This document shows positions 1 to 5,369 of a DNA stretch of 5,369 nt, one piece after another; the first letter of the stretch is position 1; each line of letters begins with the position of its first letter. The DNA comes from Planctomycetaceae bacterium (GTDB lineage: Bacteria; Planctomycetota; Planctomycetia; Pirellulales; Thermoguttaceae), in assembly GCA_031267635.1 (NCBI GenBank), contig JAIRYX010000259.1:1-5369 (forward strand), given 5' to 3'. A model generated the notes under the pieces. The model did not search any database and was not told where the DNA came from. It saw only the letters and a program-made list of their open reading frames with translations. A program made the translations under genes and the position numbers.

Positions 1-142
1 TTTGGTGACAATCCATGATCTAAAAAATCAGGGCATAAGGGCGAGCTTTGATGCAATTCGGGTTACTAAGGGAAACTTGATAAATAAGGGCTGCAACGGG
101 AAAGCCGTTCGGGTAACTATTCCGAACTATTTCGCCGAAGCA
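1..142. other. 3' flank of the symporter gene, no gene supported
   Basis: This is the stretch downstream of the minus-strand symporter stop codon. I see no convincing coding region on either strand. The plus-strand frame that starts at the left edge runs antisense into the symporter's 3' end and resembles no family I know. On the minus strand a few codons after an ATG near position 17 run off the edge, too short to judge and without a clear ribosome binding site. The stretch holds an imperfect 12-base direct repeat (57-68 and 108-119, 11 of 12 identical) and a weak 5-bp hairpin (95-109) with no adjoining T-run, so no terminator can be called for the symporter. Confidence 0.5.
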
Positions 143-2248
143 TCAAACATCAATAGGTTGTGTCGCAACCGTAACCGCTGTTTTTTCCGGCATGGGGAAC
201 ATTTTAGTTTCGTTATCCCAGAACCACACATAAAACGCAATGGTCAACAGCACGACAATAACTCCCAAAAACAAAGCGATTTTTGAGGTTTTCAGGTCGA
301 TGTTCGTTACCGCTTTCTGACGAAACGCCTCTTTTTGCGGAGCAACGATTGTCATAATGGTCATCACAACAATCAGAATAATAAAGCAAATCGCCATCCG
401 GTTCAGGAAGCATTTGAAAATAAGCGGAAGATAGCCGCCGTTTTCCATGTCAAGTTTTGACGCAAAGTACATCAAAATTCCATAAATGATTGGGTTCAAC
501 AGCAACGCAACCACGCCGCACCATTTCGAGGCGCGTGGTACTACAAAACCAAAGAGAAACGCCGCCAGAATCCCAGACGAAATGAAGCCCTGAAATTCTT
601 GGATAAATGTGAACACGCCGCCTAATCGCGGGTCGCCGAGATACGGCGCGATAATACACGCGACAATGACAAATAAAATCACGCAAAACCGTCCGACTGC
701 CACAATCGACCGTTCCGACGCATTCGGATTGATGTATTCTTTATAAATGTCCATCGTGAACACGGTCGAGGCGGCGTTGAGCATCGACGCGAGCGAACTG
801 ACGATGGCTCCGAGTAATGCGGCAAGCACAAATCCTTGCAAACCGCCCGCCGGAATAAGTTTCGTCATCAAAAGCGGAAATGCCGCGTCAAAATCGTAAC
901 CGGTAATCTGTTCTCCGAATTTGAATTTTTCTTTCGACTTGTCTTTCGCTTTTTGAATCGCTTTCATTGCATCCATGAGCGTTCCTTGCGGAACGTCGAT
1001 ACCAAGTTTTTGCGCGTCGTGAACAATTAACTGTTGTGCTGCGTCCGGCTCAAATTCGGCAAATTTTGCGTCAAAATCGAATAACGTGCCGAGCTGGTCC
1101 GCTCCCGCTATCGTTTTTTCTAATCCTTTTTGTTTGATTTGTTGTAACGCAACGTCTTCTGTTCCCGCGCGTTTCGCTTTGATATATTCCTCGCCGAACA
1201 GCTTTTCCTGACGCGATTCTTTCATATCAGTATTGTAAAGATTGTACGCAATCATACCGGGGAAAATCACAATAAACGGAATCAGCAATTTCAGAAACGC
1301 CGCAAAAACAATTCCTTTTTGTCCCTCGCCGAGCGAACTTGCACCGAGCGTTCTTTGCATAATGTATTGATTAAGTCCCCAATAATAAAGGTTCGGAATC
1401 CAAATCCCAAAAAACAACGCGGTGATCGGCAACGTCGAATCAGTCCAGGGAAGATTCATCCGCAACTTATGAGAATTGAGCGCGGTAAAGCGTTCTGTCG
1501 AAGAAGCGTTTTCTAATTTGGGAATGGTTTCATCGATTTTTTCCTGCGGAATTTCGTTGATTTGCATTGCAGTCGTCAATGTTGTTTGATCCGCTTTGCC
1601 GAGTGCGCCCAACGCAAAAAAGAGAACGACCGCACCGCAAAGAATCAATGCGGAACCTTGCAATAAGTCCGCCCACGCGCATGCTTTTAATCCGCCGAGA
1701 AAAACGTAAGACGCGGAAATGATACCGATAATCCACGCCAGCGAAGTTAAATTAAACCAACCCACACCGTGAAAAAAAACGGCGTATGCTTTTGCACCGG
1801 AAAAAATAACGGTCGTGCTGGTAACAAAAACCAACACAAACATCATCGAAAGCGACATAATAATCCGCGCCGGTTTGTTGTAGCGGTATTCCAAAAATTC
1901 AGGAATCGTATAAATTCCCGAGCGGAGAAATTTTGGCAGAAAGAAAAACGCAACCACAATCAGCGTCACTGCCGCGATCCATTCGTAGCTGGCGATAGTC
2001 AAACCGACATTACTTGCGGCTTGCCCGGACATGCCGACAAATTGTTCCGTGGAAATATTTGCGGCAATCAACGAAAAGCCGATCAACCACCAGCCGAGTC
2101 CGCGTCCCGCCAGAAAATAAGATTCACCGCTATTTTGTCCTTTGCGGCTCATGGAAATCCCAATAAACACAACGGCAAACAAAAAGCCGAAAAACACCAC
2201 GACGTCCAAGATCGCGGCAATACCAAATCCGAAAAGCATGAGTGTCAT
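143..2248 (-). CDS. Sodium:solute symporter (SSS family), vSGLT-type Na+/sugar cotransporter
   Basis: This is an inner-membrane symporter that uses the Na+ gradient to import a solute, most likely glucose, galactose or a similar sugar. The chosen ATG at 2248 gives 701 residues; a GTG at 2260 would add four. The ATG is preferred because AAGGTGGA (2263-2256) lies 8 bases upstream of it. About 14 hydrophobic helices can be counted, as in Vibrio SGLT. Compared from memory with vSGLT, the sugar contacts are kept: N64, Q69, E89 (in SYEW), N286 with YYW at 288-290 (in NLYYWG), K320, and Q550 (in IQE). The Na2-site residues A62, I65, A481, S484 and S485 are also kept. The family signatures SLIAANIS, YTIPEF, NQYIMQRTL and FTMDIYKEYI are present. 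The main oddity is the K320-S484 distance: 164 residues against about 70 in vSGLT, which means a hydrophilic insertion of about 94 residues between helices 7 and 8, predicted periplasmic. The family call is very sure; the sugar specificity is inferred. Confidence 0.96.
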   Translation of the reverse strand: MTLMLFGFGIAAILDVVVFFGFLFAVVFIGISMSRKGQNSGESYFLAGRGLGWWLIGFSLIAANISTEQFVGMSGQAASNVGLTIASYEWIAAVTLIVVAFFFLPKFLRSGIYTIPEFLEYRYNKPARIIMSLSMMFVLVFVTSTTVIFSGAKAYAVFFHGVGWFNLTSLAWIIGIISASYVFLGGLKACAWADLLQGSALILCGAVVLFFALGALGKADQTTLTTAMQINEIPQEKIDETIPKLENASSTERFTALNSHKLRMNLPWTDSTLPITALFFGIWIPNLYYWGLNQYIMQRTLGASSLGEGQKGIVFAAFLKLLIPFIVIFPGMIAYNLYNTDMKESRQEKLFGEEYIKAKRAGTEDVALQQIKQKGLEKTIAGADQLGTLFDFDAKFAEFEPDAAQQLIVHDAQKLGIDVPQGTLMDAMKAIQKAKDKSKEKFKFGEQITGYDFDAAFPLLMTKLIPAGGLQGFVLAALLGAIVSSLASMLNAASTVFTMDIYKEYINPNASERSIVAVGRFCVILFVIVACIIAPYLGDPRLGGVFTFIQEFQGFISSGILAAFLFGFVVPRASKWCGVVALLLNPIIYGILMYFASKLDMENGGYLPLIFKCFLNRMAICFIILIVVMTIMTIVAPQKEAFRQKAVTNIDLKTSKIALFLGVIVVLLTIAFYVWFWDNETKMFPMPEKTAVTVATQPIDV

Positions 2249-2255
2249 ATTCAAA

Positions 2256-2263
2256 TCCACCTT
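2256..2263 (-). promoter_or_regulatory. Ribosome binding site deciding the symporter start
   Basis: On the minus strand AAGGTGGA resembles the Shine-Dalgarno core AAGGAGGT and ends 7-8 bases before the ATG at 2248. The GTG at 2260-2258 lies inside this motif and could not use it, and the next ATG (2239) is too far away. The ATG at 2248 is therefore the preferred start. Confidence 0.6.
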
Positions 2264-2317
2264 TTTCTATTTTGTTTTGTTGAAGAAACTTCTAATATTT
2301 ATCTTTAAACACAAAGA

Positions 2318-2348
2318 ATATTACATGAGAATTTTTGTAAATTTTCAA
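2318..2348 (-). promoter_or_regulatory. Weak candidate promoter for the symporter gene
   Basis: On the minus strand TTGAAA (2348-2343) and TAATAT (2323-2318) are separated by 19 bases, with the -10-like box about 70 bases upstream of the symporter start. The spacing is longer than the usual 17 and the -10 match is 4 of 6. In DNA this AT-rich such matches arise easily by chance, so this is only a candidate. Confidence 0.2.
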
Positions 2349-2435
2349 ATAAAATTGACGGTAACTATTCCGTTGTCCTGTACGGATTTAGTTGGTTTGA
2401 GCGACTGAATCGTTACGTTTCCCGAATATGAATCG

Positions 2436-2452
2436 CTCATGCGTAACATGAG
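2436..2452. repeat. Inverted repeat CTCATG-N5-CATGAG
   Basis: A perfect 6-base inverted repeat with a 5-base spacer (CGTAA) lies in the intergenic region, about 190 bases upstream of the symporter start and 400 upstream of rsmH. Neither strand continues into a clean T-run, so it looks more like an operator-type dyad than a terminator. No regulator gene is in the window to pair with it. Confidence 0.4.
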
Positions 2453-2644
2453 TTATTTAATACGAAACAACGATTTTTTCTCAGGTGAGAGATTTTCCCC
2501 AAAACCCCCTCCTTTTTCATCATTTTCTTCGCGGTAAATAAAATTACGTTGATTTTAAGATAAGATAACGGCGTCTCACAAAAATTACAACTCCTTTGCT
2601 GAAAATTTTCTGAATATTTCATCAATGTATGTAAAAATAGACAG

Positions 2645-2668
2645 AATACGAAATATGTATTTTGAAAT
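2645..2668. repeat. Two-part AT-rich motif also found downstream of rsmH
   Basis: AATACGAAATA (2645-2655) and TATTTTGAAAT (2658-2668) sit two bases apart, about 60 bases upstream of the rsmH -10 box. The same pair occurs at 3909-3932 ahead of the next gene, again two bases apart, but with the first element inverted (TATTTCGTATT) and the second in the same orientation. The matches are exact over 11 bases each, though AT-rich. Confidence 0.4.
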
Positions 2669-2707
2669 CGAGAATTTCTCTTTCATTTACTTAGAAATTG
2701 CTCTAGG

Positions 2708-2742
2708 AATTTTGAAAAAAAATTGCTATAATTTTCAAAATT
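2708..2742. repeat. 11-base inverted repeat embracing the rsmH promoter
   Basis: AATTTTGAAAA (2708-2718) is the exact reverse complement of TTTTCAAAATT (2732-2742), with a 13-base spacer that contains most of the extended -10 box. A protein bound to both arms would cover the promoter. As RNA the hairpin would be all A-U except one G-C pair, hence weak. An operator is the likelier reading if it is functional. Confidence 0.5.
2724..2732 (+). promoter_or_regulatory. Extended -10 promoter for rsmH
   Basis: The sequence TGCTATAAT is a perfect extended -10 element (TGn followed by TATAAT) for a sigma-70-type polymerase. No good -35 box lies 16-18 bases upstream, which is normal for extended -10 promoters. 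Transcription would begin near 2739, leaving a leader of roughly 110 bases before the rsmH start. That leader is AT-rich and contains the short palindrome GATTTTGAAAATC (2800-2812). Confidence 0.6.
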
Positions 2743-2851
2743 ATCAAAGCATTGGAAATTGGGACGTTTTGTAAATAAATGTACTCTTTTCTTGGTGTTG
2801 ATTTTGAAAATCGTATCGACGTAATTTATTTTGCCGCAATAAGTTAATGAC

Positions 2852-3769
2852 ATGAGTGATGAAACAGTCTTGGAACTTCGGCATATTGCCGTTATGCCCG
2901 ATGAAGTATTGCGGATGCTTGCGCCACAACCGGGCGGCGTTTATGTCGATGGCACATTGGGAGCCGGCGGTCATTCCGATTTGATCGGCAAAATCATTTC
3001 AAATGATGTAAACGACGTTAGCAAAAGCGGTTATGTTATTTCATTTGACCGTGACGCAAAAGCGGTTGCGGTTGCGAAAAAACGGTTCGCCGGAACAAAC
3101 GTTCATCCGTATCACGCCGATTACCGCGATATTGATATTGCTCTTAACCAACTCGGAATCCGAAACGTTGACGGAATGTTGTTGGATTTGGGTTTGTCAA
3201 GCGATCAACTGGACGATACAGAACGTGGATTCAGCTTCGACGCAAACGGCGATCTTGATTTGAGATTCGACGCAAGTGAAGGGCAACCGATGTGGGAATG
3301 GCTCGGATTTCTCACGGAAGAACGAATCGCCGATCTGATTTTTCAGTACGGCGAAGAACGATATAGCCGCCGAATCGCTCGCGCGATTGTGAAACGGCGA
3401 GAAAACCGGCAGCCGATTCGCAAAGCGAACGATTTGGCGCAATTGGTTCGACGTTGCGTACCGCACGCGCCGGGCAAAACGCGAATTGATCTGGCAACGC
3501 GGACTTTTCAGGCAATGCGAATTTTTGTCAACGACGAATTAGGAGCGTTGGAAGAATTTTTGAAAACCGCTCCGGCACGATTGAATACCGGCGGACGAAT
3601 TGCGATTATCAGTTTTCACTCGCTGGAAGACCGCATTGTGAAAACAGCGTTTCGGGACAATCCGTCGCTCAACGTATTAACTCCAAAACCGATAGGAGCG
3701 TCGGACGCTGAAATCGGACGTAATCCTCGCGCAAGAAGTGCGAAATTGCGGGTTGCGGAAAAAAAATAA
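2852..3769 (+). CDS. rsmH: 16S rRNA (cytosine(1402)-N(4))-methyltransferase RsmH (MraW)
   Basis: This is a cytoplasmic S-adenosylmethionine-dependent enzyme that N4-methylates C1402 of 16S rRNA in the ribosomal P site. The 305 residues are close to the family norm (E. coli about 313). Motifs in order: the N-terminal H11-x-x-V-M segment, the SAM-binding VDGTLGAGGHS (32-42), the acidic strand end FDRD (65-68), DGMLLDLGLSSDQLDD (107-122) with RGFSF after it, YGEERYSRRIARAI (166-179), TRTFQAMRIFVNDEL (216-230), the catalytic-domain ISFHSLEDRIVK (253-264), and the C-terminal NPRARSAKLR (291-300). The ATG at 2852 is chosen because the next in-frame ATG (2894) would remove H11. No clear Shine-Dalgarno site precedes it. 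The segment between DRIVK and NPRAR is only 26 residues, shorter than I recall for E. coli. The gene stands alone, with its own promoter upstream and a terminator downstream. Confidence 0.97.
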   Translation: MSDETVLELRHIAVMPDEVLRMLAPQPGGVYVDGTLGAGGHSDLIGKIISNDVNDVSKSGYVISFDRDAKAVAVAKKRFAGTNVHPYHADYRDIDIALNQLGIRNVDGMLLDLGLSSDQLDDTERGFSFDANGDLDLRFDASEGQPMWEWLGFLTEERIADLIFQYGEERYSRRIARAIVKRRENRQPIRKANDLAQLVRRCVPHAPGKTRIDLATRTFQAMRIFVNDELGALEEFLKTAPARLNTGGRIAIISFHSLEDRIVKTAFRDNPSLNVLTPKPIGASDAEIGRNPRARSAKLRVAEKK

Positions 3770-3814
3770 TCATGCAAAAGTTTTTTATGATCCACGAACG
3801 ACGCAAAAAATCAC

Positions 3815-3850
3815 GAAAATATTAACGACGAAAATACATATCAGAAAATA
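3815..3850. repeat. Three-unit short repeat around GAAAATA
   Basis: GAAAATA occurs at 3815-3821, 3830-3836 and 3844-3850, with starts 15 and 14 bases apart. The bases around each copy partly match (ACGAAAATA twice, then CAGAAAATA). It lies between the rsmH stop codon and the terminator, so it would be in the 3' untranslated part of the rsmH transcript. It may be a degenerate tandem repeat or chance in AT-rich DNA. Confidence 0.35.
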
Positions 3851-3861
3851 CTGAATACGAC

Positions 3862-3893
3862 ATGGGTTTTCCTTCATTAAAACCCATTTTATT
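3862..3893 (+). terminator. Rho-independent terminator after rsmH
   Basis: ATGGGTTTT (3862-3870) pairs exactly with AAAACCCAT (3879-3887) around an 8-base loop, giving a 9-bp stem followed at once by a T-rich tail (TTTTATT, 3887-3893). It begins 92 bases after the rsmH stop codon. The stem has only three G-C pairs, so strength may be modest. The T-rich tail is on one side only, so it should work for plus-strand transcripts. It suggests that the gene at 3990 is transcribed separately from rsmH. Confidence 0.6.
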
Positions 3894-3904
3894 CCGTGAC
3901 ATGC

Positions 3905-3961
3905 TGTGTATTTCGTATTTTTATTTTGAAATATTTTTTATGATTTTTTGTGTGTTTCGTA
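3905..3961. repeat. 13-base direct repeat upstream of the membrane protein gene
   Basis: TGTGTATTTCGTA (3905-3917) and TGTGTGTTTCGTA (3949-3961) match at 12 of 13 positions, with starts 44 bases apart, which is close to four helical turns. They flank the candidate -10 box TATGAT (3939-3944). The arrangement would suit two bound copies of a regulator on the same face of the DNA, but no regulator is identified. Confidence 0.45.
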
Positions 3962-3977
3962 GATAAAAAACATAATT

Positions 3978-3982
3978 AAGGA
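3978..3982 (+). promoter_or_regulatory. Ribosome binding site for the membrane protein gene
   Basis: AAGGA ends 7 bases before the ATG at 3990, an ideal spacing. An ATG at 3982 overlaps the motif but reaches a stop after six codons, and an in-frame ATG at 3999 is spaced less well. This site fixes 3990 as the start. Confidence 0.7.
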
Positions 3983-3989
3983 TGCAAAA

Positions 3990-5369
3990 ATGGCAGGGAT
4001 GACAGACATTAGCCGTCATGGCGATAGACGAAGTCACGATGAAATCAATATCAAAGTCAAGGACGACGCATTGATTGATTCCGAATTTCTGGCAACTACA
4101 GCAGCGAATCTTACGGCGATTTCGTCGGATGATACCAATAATTCGCCCGCCGCAAAGCTCGTAGATGATTCGGACGACGATAATACGTCTGCCGTTTCGA
4201 GTTCTCCTTTTGCGGTCAAAGTGGCGCAAACAGGTTTCAAAATCCTTGCTTTTCCGTTCCTTTGTCTTTGGCGGGGAATTTTGTTATTGCCGTCTTTACC
4301 GACGAAAATGTATTGCGGTCTTCGAACATTTTCCCCAGCATGCCGTGCATTCTTCCAAAACGTTTTTGCGCGATTGGCTTTTCTCGCTCAACTATTGAAA
4401 TATTTGAGACTTGCTCTGATGCTCGTCGGTGCTTACACCGGCATTGTTTGGGTTTGCAAAAAAATTGTGGCATATCGAAAAGCCCGCCATGACGCCGTCG
4501 AAGAACGTGCGTTGGAAGAAGAAATCCTCGCGGAAGAAATCGCTCAAAAAGCGGCATTAGCCACAACACAACATCAAACGCAGCAAAACAACGGTCGCGC
4601 GGCAACCGTTTCTTATCAACAACAAACCAAACACGGCAAAACCACGACAATTACCGCGCATTATAATCAGCAGCAACAAAGTCAGCCGCAGCCGTTATCG
4701 CAAATACAAAATTTCTCGCAACAAACGAACAATAAACAGGAAAAATTATCCGAAGCGTTACGGCGTCCCGAACCGGTAACGTCTCGAAATACAGTAACGC
4801 CGACCGATACATTGACGCTTTCTACACAGATTGACTCCTCGCAGTCCGGCGAACAATACGATCCGCTTGAACAAACGGGCAACCGATGGGGATTCAAAAA
4901 GAGCGCGATTTTTGCGGCGGCGTGTTTGATTGTATTAACCGGAGGATTCCTGATTGCCAAACAATTTCTGAATCATAAAAATACAGAAGTTGCACAAAAC
5001 GAACCGGAATCGCAGTCAAAACAAGGCGGCGAGAAAATCAAAAAAAATACAACCGTAGCAGAAATCACTACGGAACCGGAATATCAAATTCCTAAATTTT
5101 ATCCGACGACGGCGAATACACCTAACTCGCAGAATGTGGAGAATGACACATCAGATGTTCTTGCGCAAAACAACATTTTCTCCAATACGCAGTATAAGCC
5201 GCCGCAACAATATCCGCTGGAAAATAGCGATCCTATTTCATCGACAGGTTCGAATGAAGGAACTTTCAATGGAAAATTTTCGACGCAAGACAATACGCTT
5301 GCGAAAAATATCGAGACAGACGCTTATGAAGAATCGAATCAAGTTTCTCATACAACGTTTGATCGTATG
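3990..5369 (+). CDS. Multi-pass membrane protein with Gln-rich linker, unknown function (3' end missing)
   Basis: The frame starts at an ATG behind a good ribosome binding site and stays open for exactly 460 codons to the last base, so the C-terminus is missing. I do not recognise the family. Residues 1-72 are hydrophilic and acidic, with a Ser/Asp cluster (58-72), and are probably disordered. Hydrophobic stretches at about 82-101 and 129-157 look like membrane helices; the part between them (about 102-128) is Arg/Lys- and Cys-containing. Residues 157-190 form a charged, Glu-rich likely helix or short coiled coil. Residues 191-250 are low complexity, with 18 Gln in 60. Another clear membrane span lies at 304-323, followed by a polar Asn/Thr/Ser/Gln-rich tail to 460. 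The gene takes the place ftsL has after rsmH in classical division clusters, but FtsL is a small single-span protein, so homology is unlikely. An envelope role is only inferred. That the gene is real is well supported by the length of the open frame; the function is unknown. Confidence 0.85.
   Translation, partial: MAGMTDISRHGDRRSHDEINIKVKDDALIDSEFLATTAANLTAISSDDTNNSPAAKLVDDSDDDNTSAVSSSPFAVKVAQTGFKILAFPFLCLWRGILLLPSLPTKMYCGLRTFSPACRAFFQNVFARLAFLAQLLKYLRLALMLVGAYTGIVWVCKKIVAYRKARHDAVEERALEEEILAEEIAQKAALATTQHQTQQNNGRAATVSYQQQTKHGKTTTITAHYNQQQQSQPQPLSQIQNFSQQTNNKQEKLSEALRRPEPVTSRNTVTPTDTLTLSTQIDSSQSGEQYDPLEQTGNRWGFKKSAIFAAACLIVLTGGFLIAKQFLNHKNTEVAQNEPESQSKQGGEKIKKNTTVAEITTEPEYQIPKFYPTTANTPNSQNVENDTSDVLAQNNIFSNTQYKPPQQYPLENSDPISSTGSNEGTFNGKFSTQDNTLAKNIETDAYEESNQVSHTTFDRM

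Larger units (their letters stand above)
2261..2851. other. AT-rich divergent intergenic region between symporter and rsmH
   Basis: These 591 bases separate two divergently transcribed genes and contain no coding region I can support. A 62-codon minus-strand frame (2437-2625) has no recognisable protein features and no good start context. The region is strongly AT-rich apart from a pyrimidine-rich patch of C-runs near 2496-2512. It holds a 13-base repeat of the symporter's 3' flank (2360-2372), inverted repeats at 2436-2452 and 2708-2742, a short palindrome at 2479-2490, and an extended -10 promoter for rsmH (2724-2732). Its length exceeds what two promoters need, so an unrecognised small RNA or operator set is possible, but I see no known RNA fold. 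Confidence 0.6.
3770..3989. other. Intergenic region between rsmH and the membrane protein gene
   Basis: These 220 bases carry, in order, a three-unit GAAAATA repeat (3815-3850), a probable intrinsic terminator (3862-3893), two copies of a TGTGT(A/G)TTTCGTA motif (3905-3917 and 3949-3961) and a ribosome binding site (3978-3982). The 11-mer TTTTTTATGAT also occurs twice (3781-3791 and 3934-3944). The second copy contains TATGAT (3939-3944), a possible -10 box for the downstream gene, but with no good -35 box. Confidence 0.5.

Noticed and set aside
95..109. Hairpin AACGG-N5-CCGTT as terminator of the symporter gene
   Set aside because: The stem is only 5 bp and no T-run follows directly on the minus strand.
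2..286. Plus-strand reading frame of 94 codons at the left edge
   Set aside because: About half of it is antisense to the end of the symporter gene, and its product shows no recognisable family or structural pattern.
1769..2308. Plus-strand reading frame of 179 codons
   Set aside because: It lies almost entirely antisense to the symporter's first helices. Its product is Lys/Arg/Asn/His-rich, as expected from reading a membrane-protein gene backwards.
2355..2360. TTGACG as a plus-strand -35 box
   Set aside because: No acceptable -10 box lies 16-18 bases downstream, and no plus-strand gene starts nearby.
2496..2512. C-run patch as a strong minus-strand Shine-Dalgarno site (AAGGAGG) or a G-quadruplex
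   Set aside because: No ATG or GTG follows at suitable spacing on the minus strand, and there are too few separate G-runs for a quadruplex.
2437..2625. Minus-strand reading frame of 62 codons in the intergenic region
   Set aside because: It has no ribosome binding site at its ATG and no recognisable motif, and its composition follows the AT-rich background.
4237..4650. Minus-strand reading frame of 137 codons
   Set aside because: It is antisense to the much longer plus-strand frame from 3990, which has a good ribosome binding site and coherent membrane segments.
4560..4740. Gln codon-rich stretch as a DNA repeat or CRISPR-like array
   Set aside because: The repeats are short CAA/CAG runs of a low-complexity protein segment, with no regular unit or spacers.

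Overview
The window reads as bacterial chromosome of moderate G+C with AT-rich intergenic gaps. It holds two complete genes and one gene cut off by the right edge. The best guess for the source is a planctomycete (Planctomycetota, perhaps a Pirellulales-like lineage). The clues are an rsmH gene standing alone, with no mraZ, ftsL or ftsI beside it; a vSGLT-type Na+/sugar symporter with enlarged loops; no clear Shine-Dalgarno site at rsmH; and a Gln/Asn-rich membrane protein I cannot place in any family. This assignment is an inference from protein style and gene order, not from a database match.

Layout. Positions 1-142 are the 3' flank of the first gene and hold no gene I can support. Positions 143-2248 (minus strand) encode a sodium:solute symporter that keeps nearly every sugar and Na+ contact residue I recall from Vibrio SGLT, and has about 94 extra residues in one periplasmic loop. 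Positions 2261-2851 are a 591-base AT-rich divergent intergenic region. It carries a consensus extended -10 promoter (2724-2732) inside an 11-base inverted repeat, and several short repeats. Positions 2852-3769 (plus strand) encode RsmH, the 16S rRNA C1402 N4-methyltransferase. Positions 3770-3989 hold a three-unit AT-rich repeat, a probable intrinsic terminator (3862-3893) and a 13-base direct repeat. A strong ribosome binding site then leads into a plus-strand reading frame that stays open from 3990 to the last base (460 codons). It encodes a multi-pass membrane protein with an acidic N-terminus, a charged helix, a Gln-rich linker and a further membrane span.

How the genes relate. The symporter and rsmH are divergent and functionally unrelated; only the gap between them is shared. 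RsmH appears to be transcribed alone, from its own promoter to its own terminator. The downstream membrane protein occupies the position that ftsL takes in the classical dcw cluster, but it is much longer, has a different layout, and probably has its own promoter. It is the least explained part of the window. No mobile element, CRISPR array, tRNA or rRNA gene was found.
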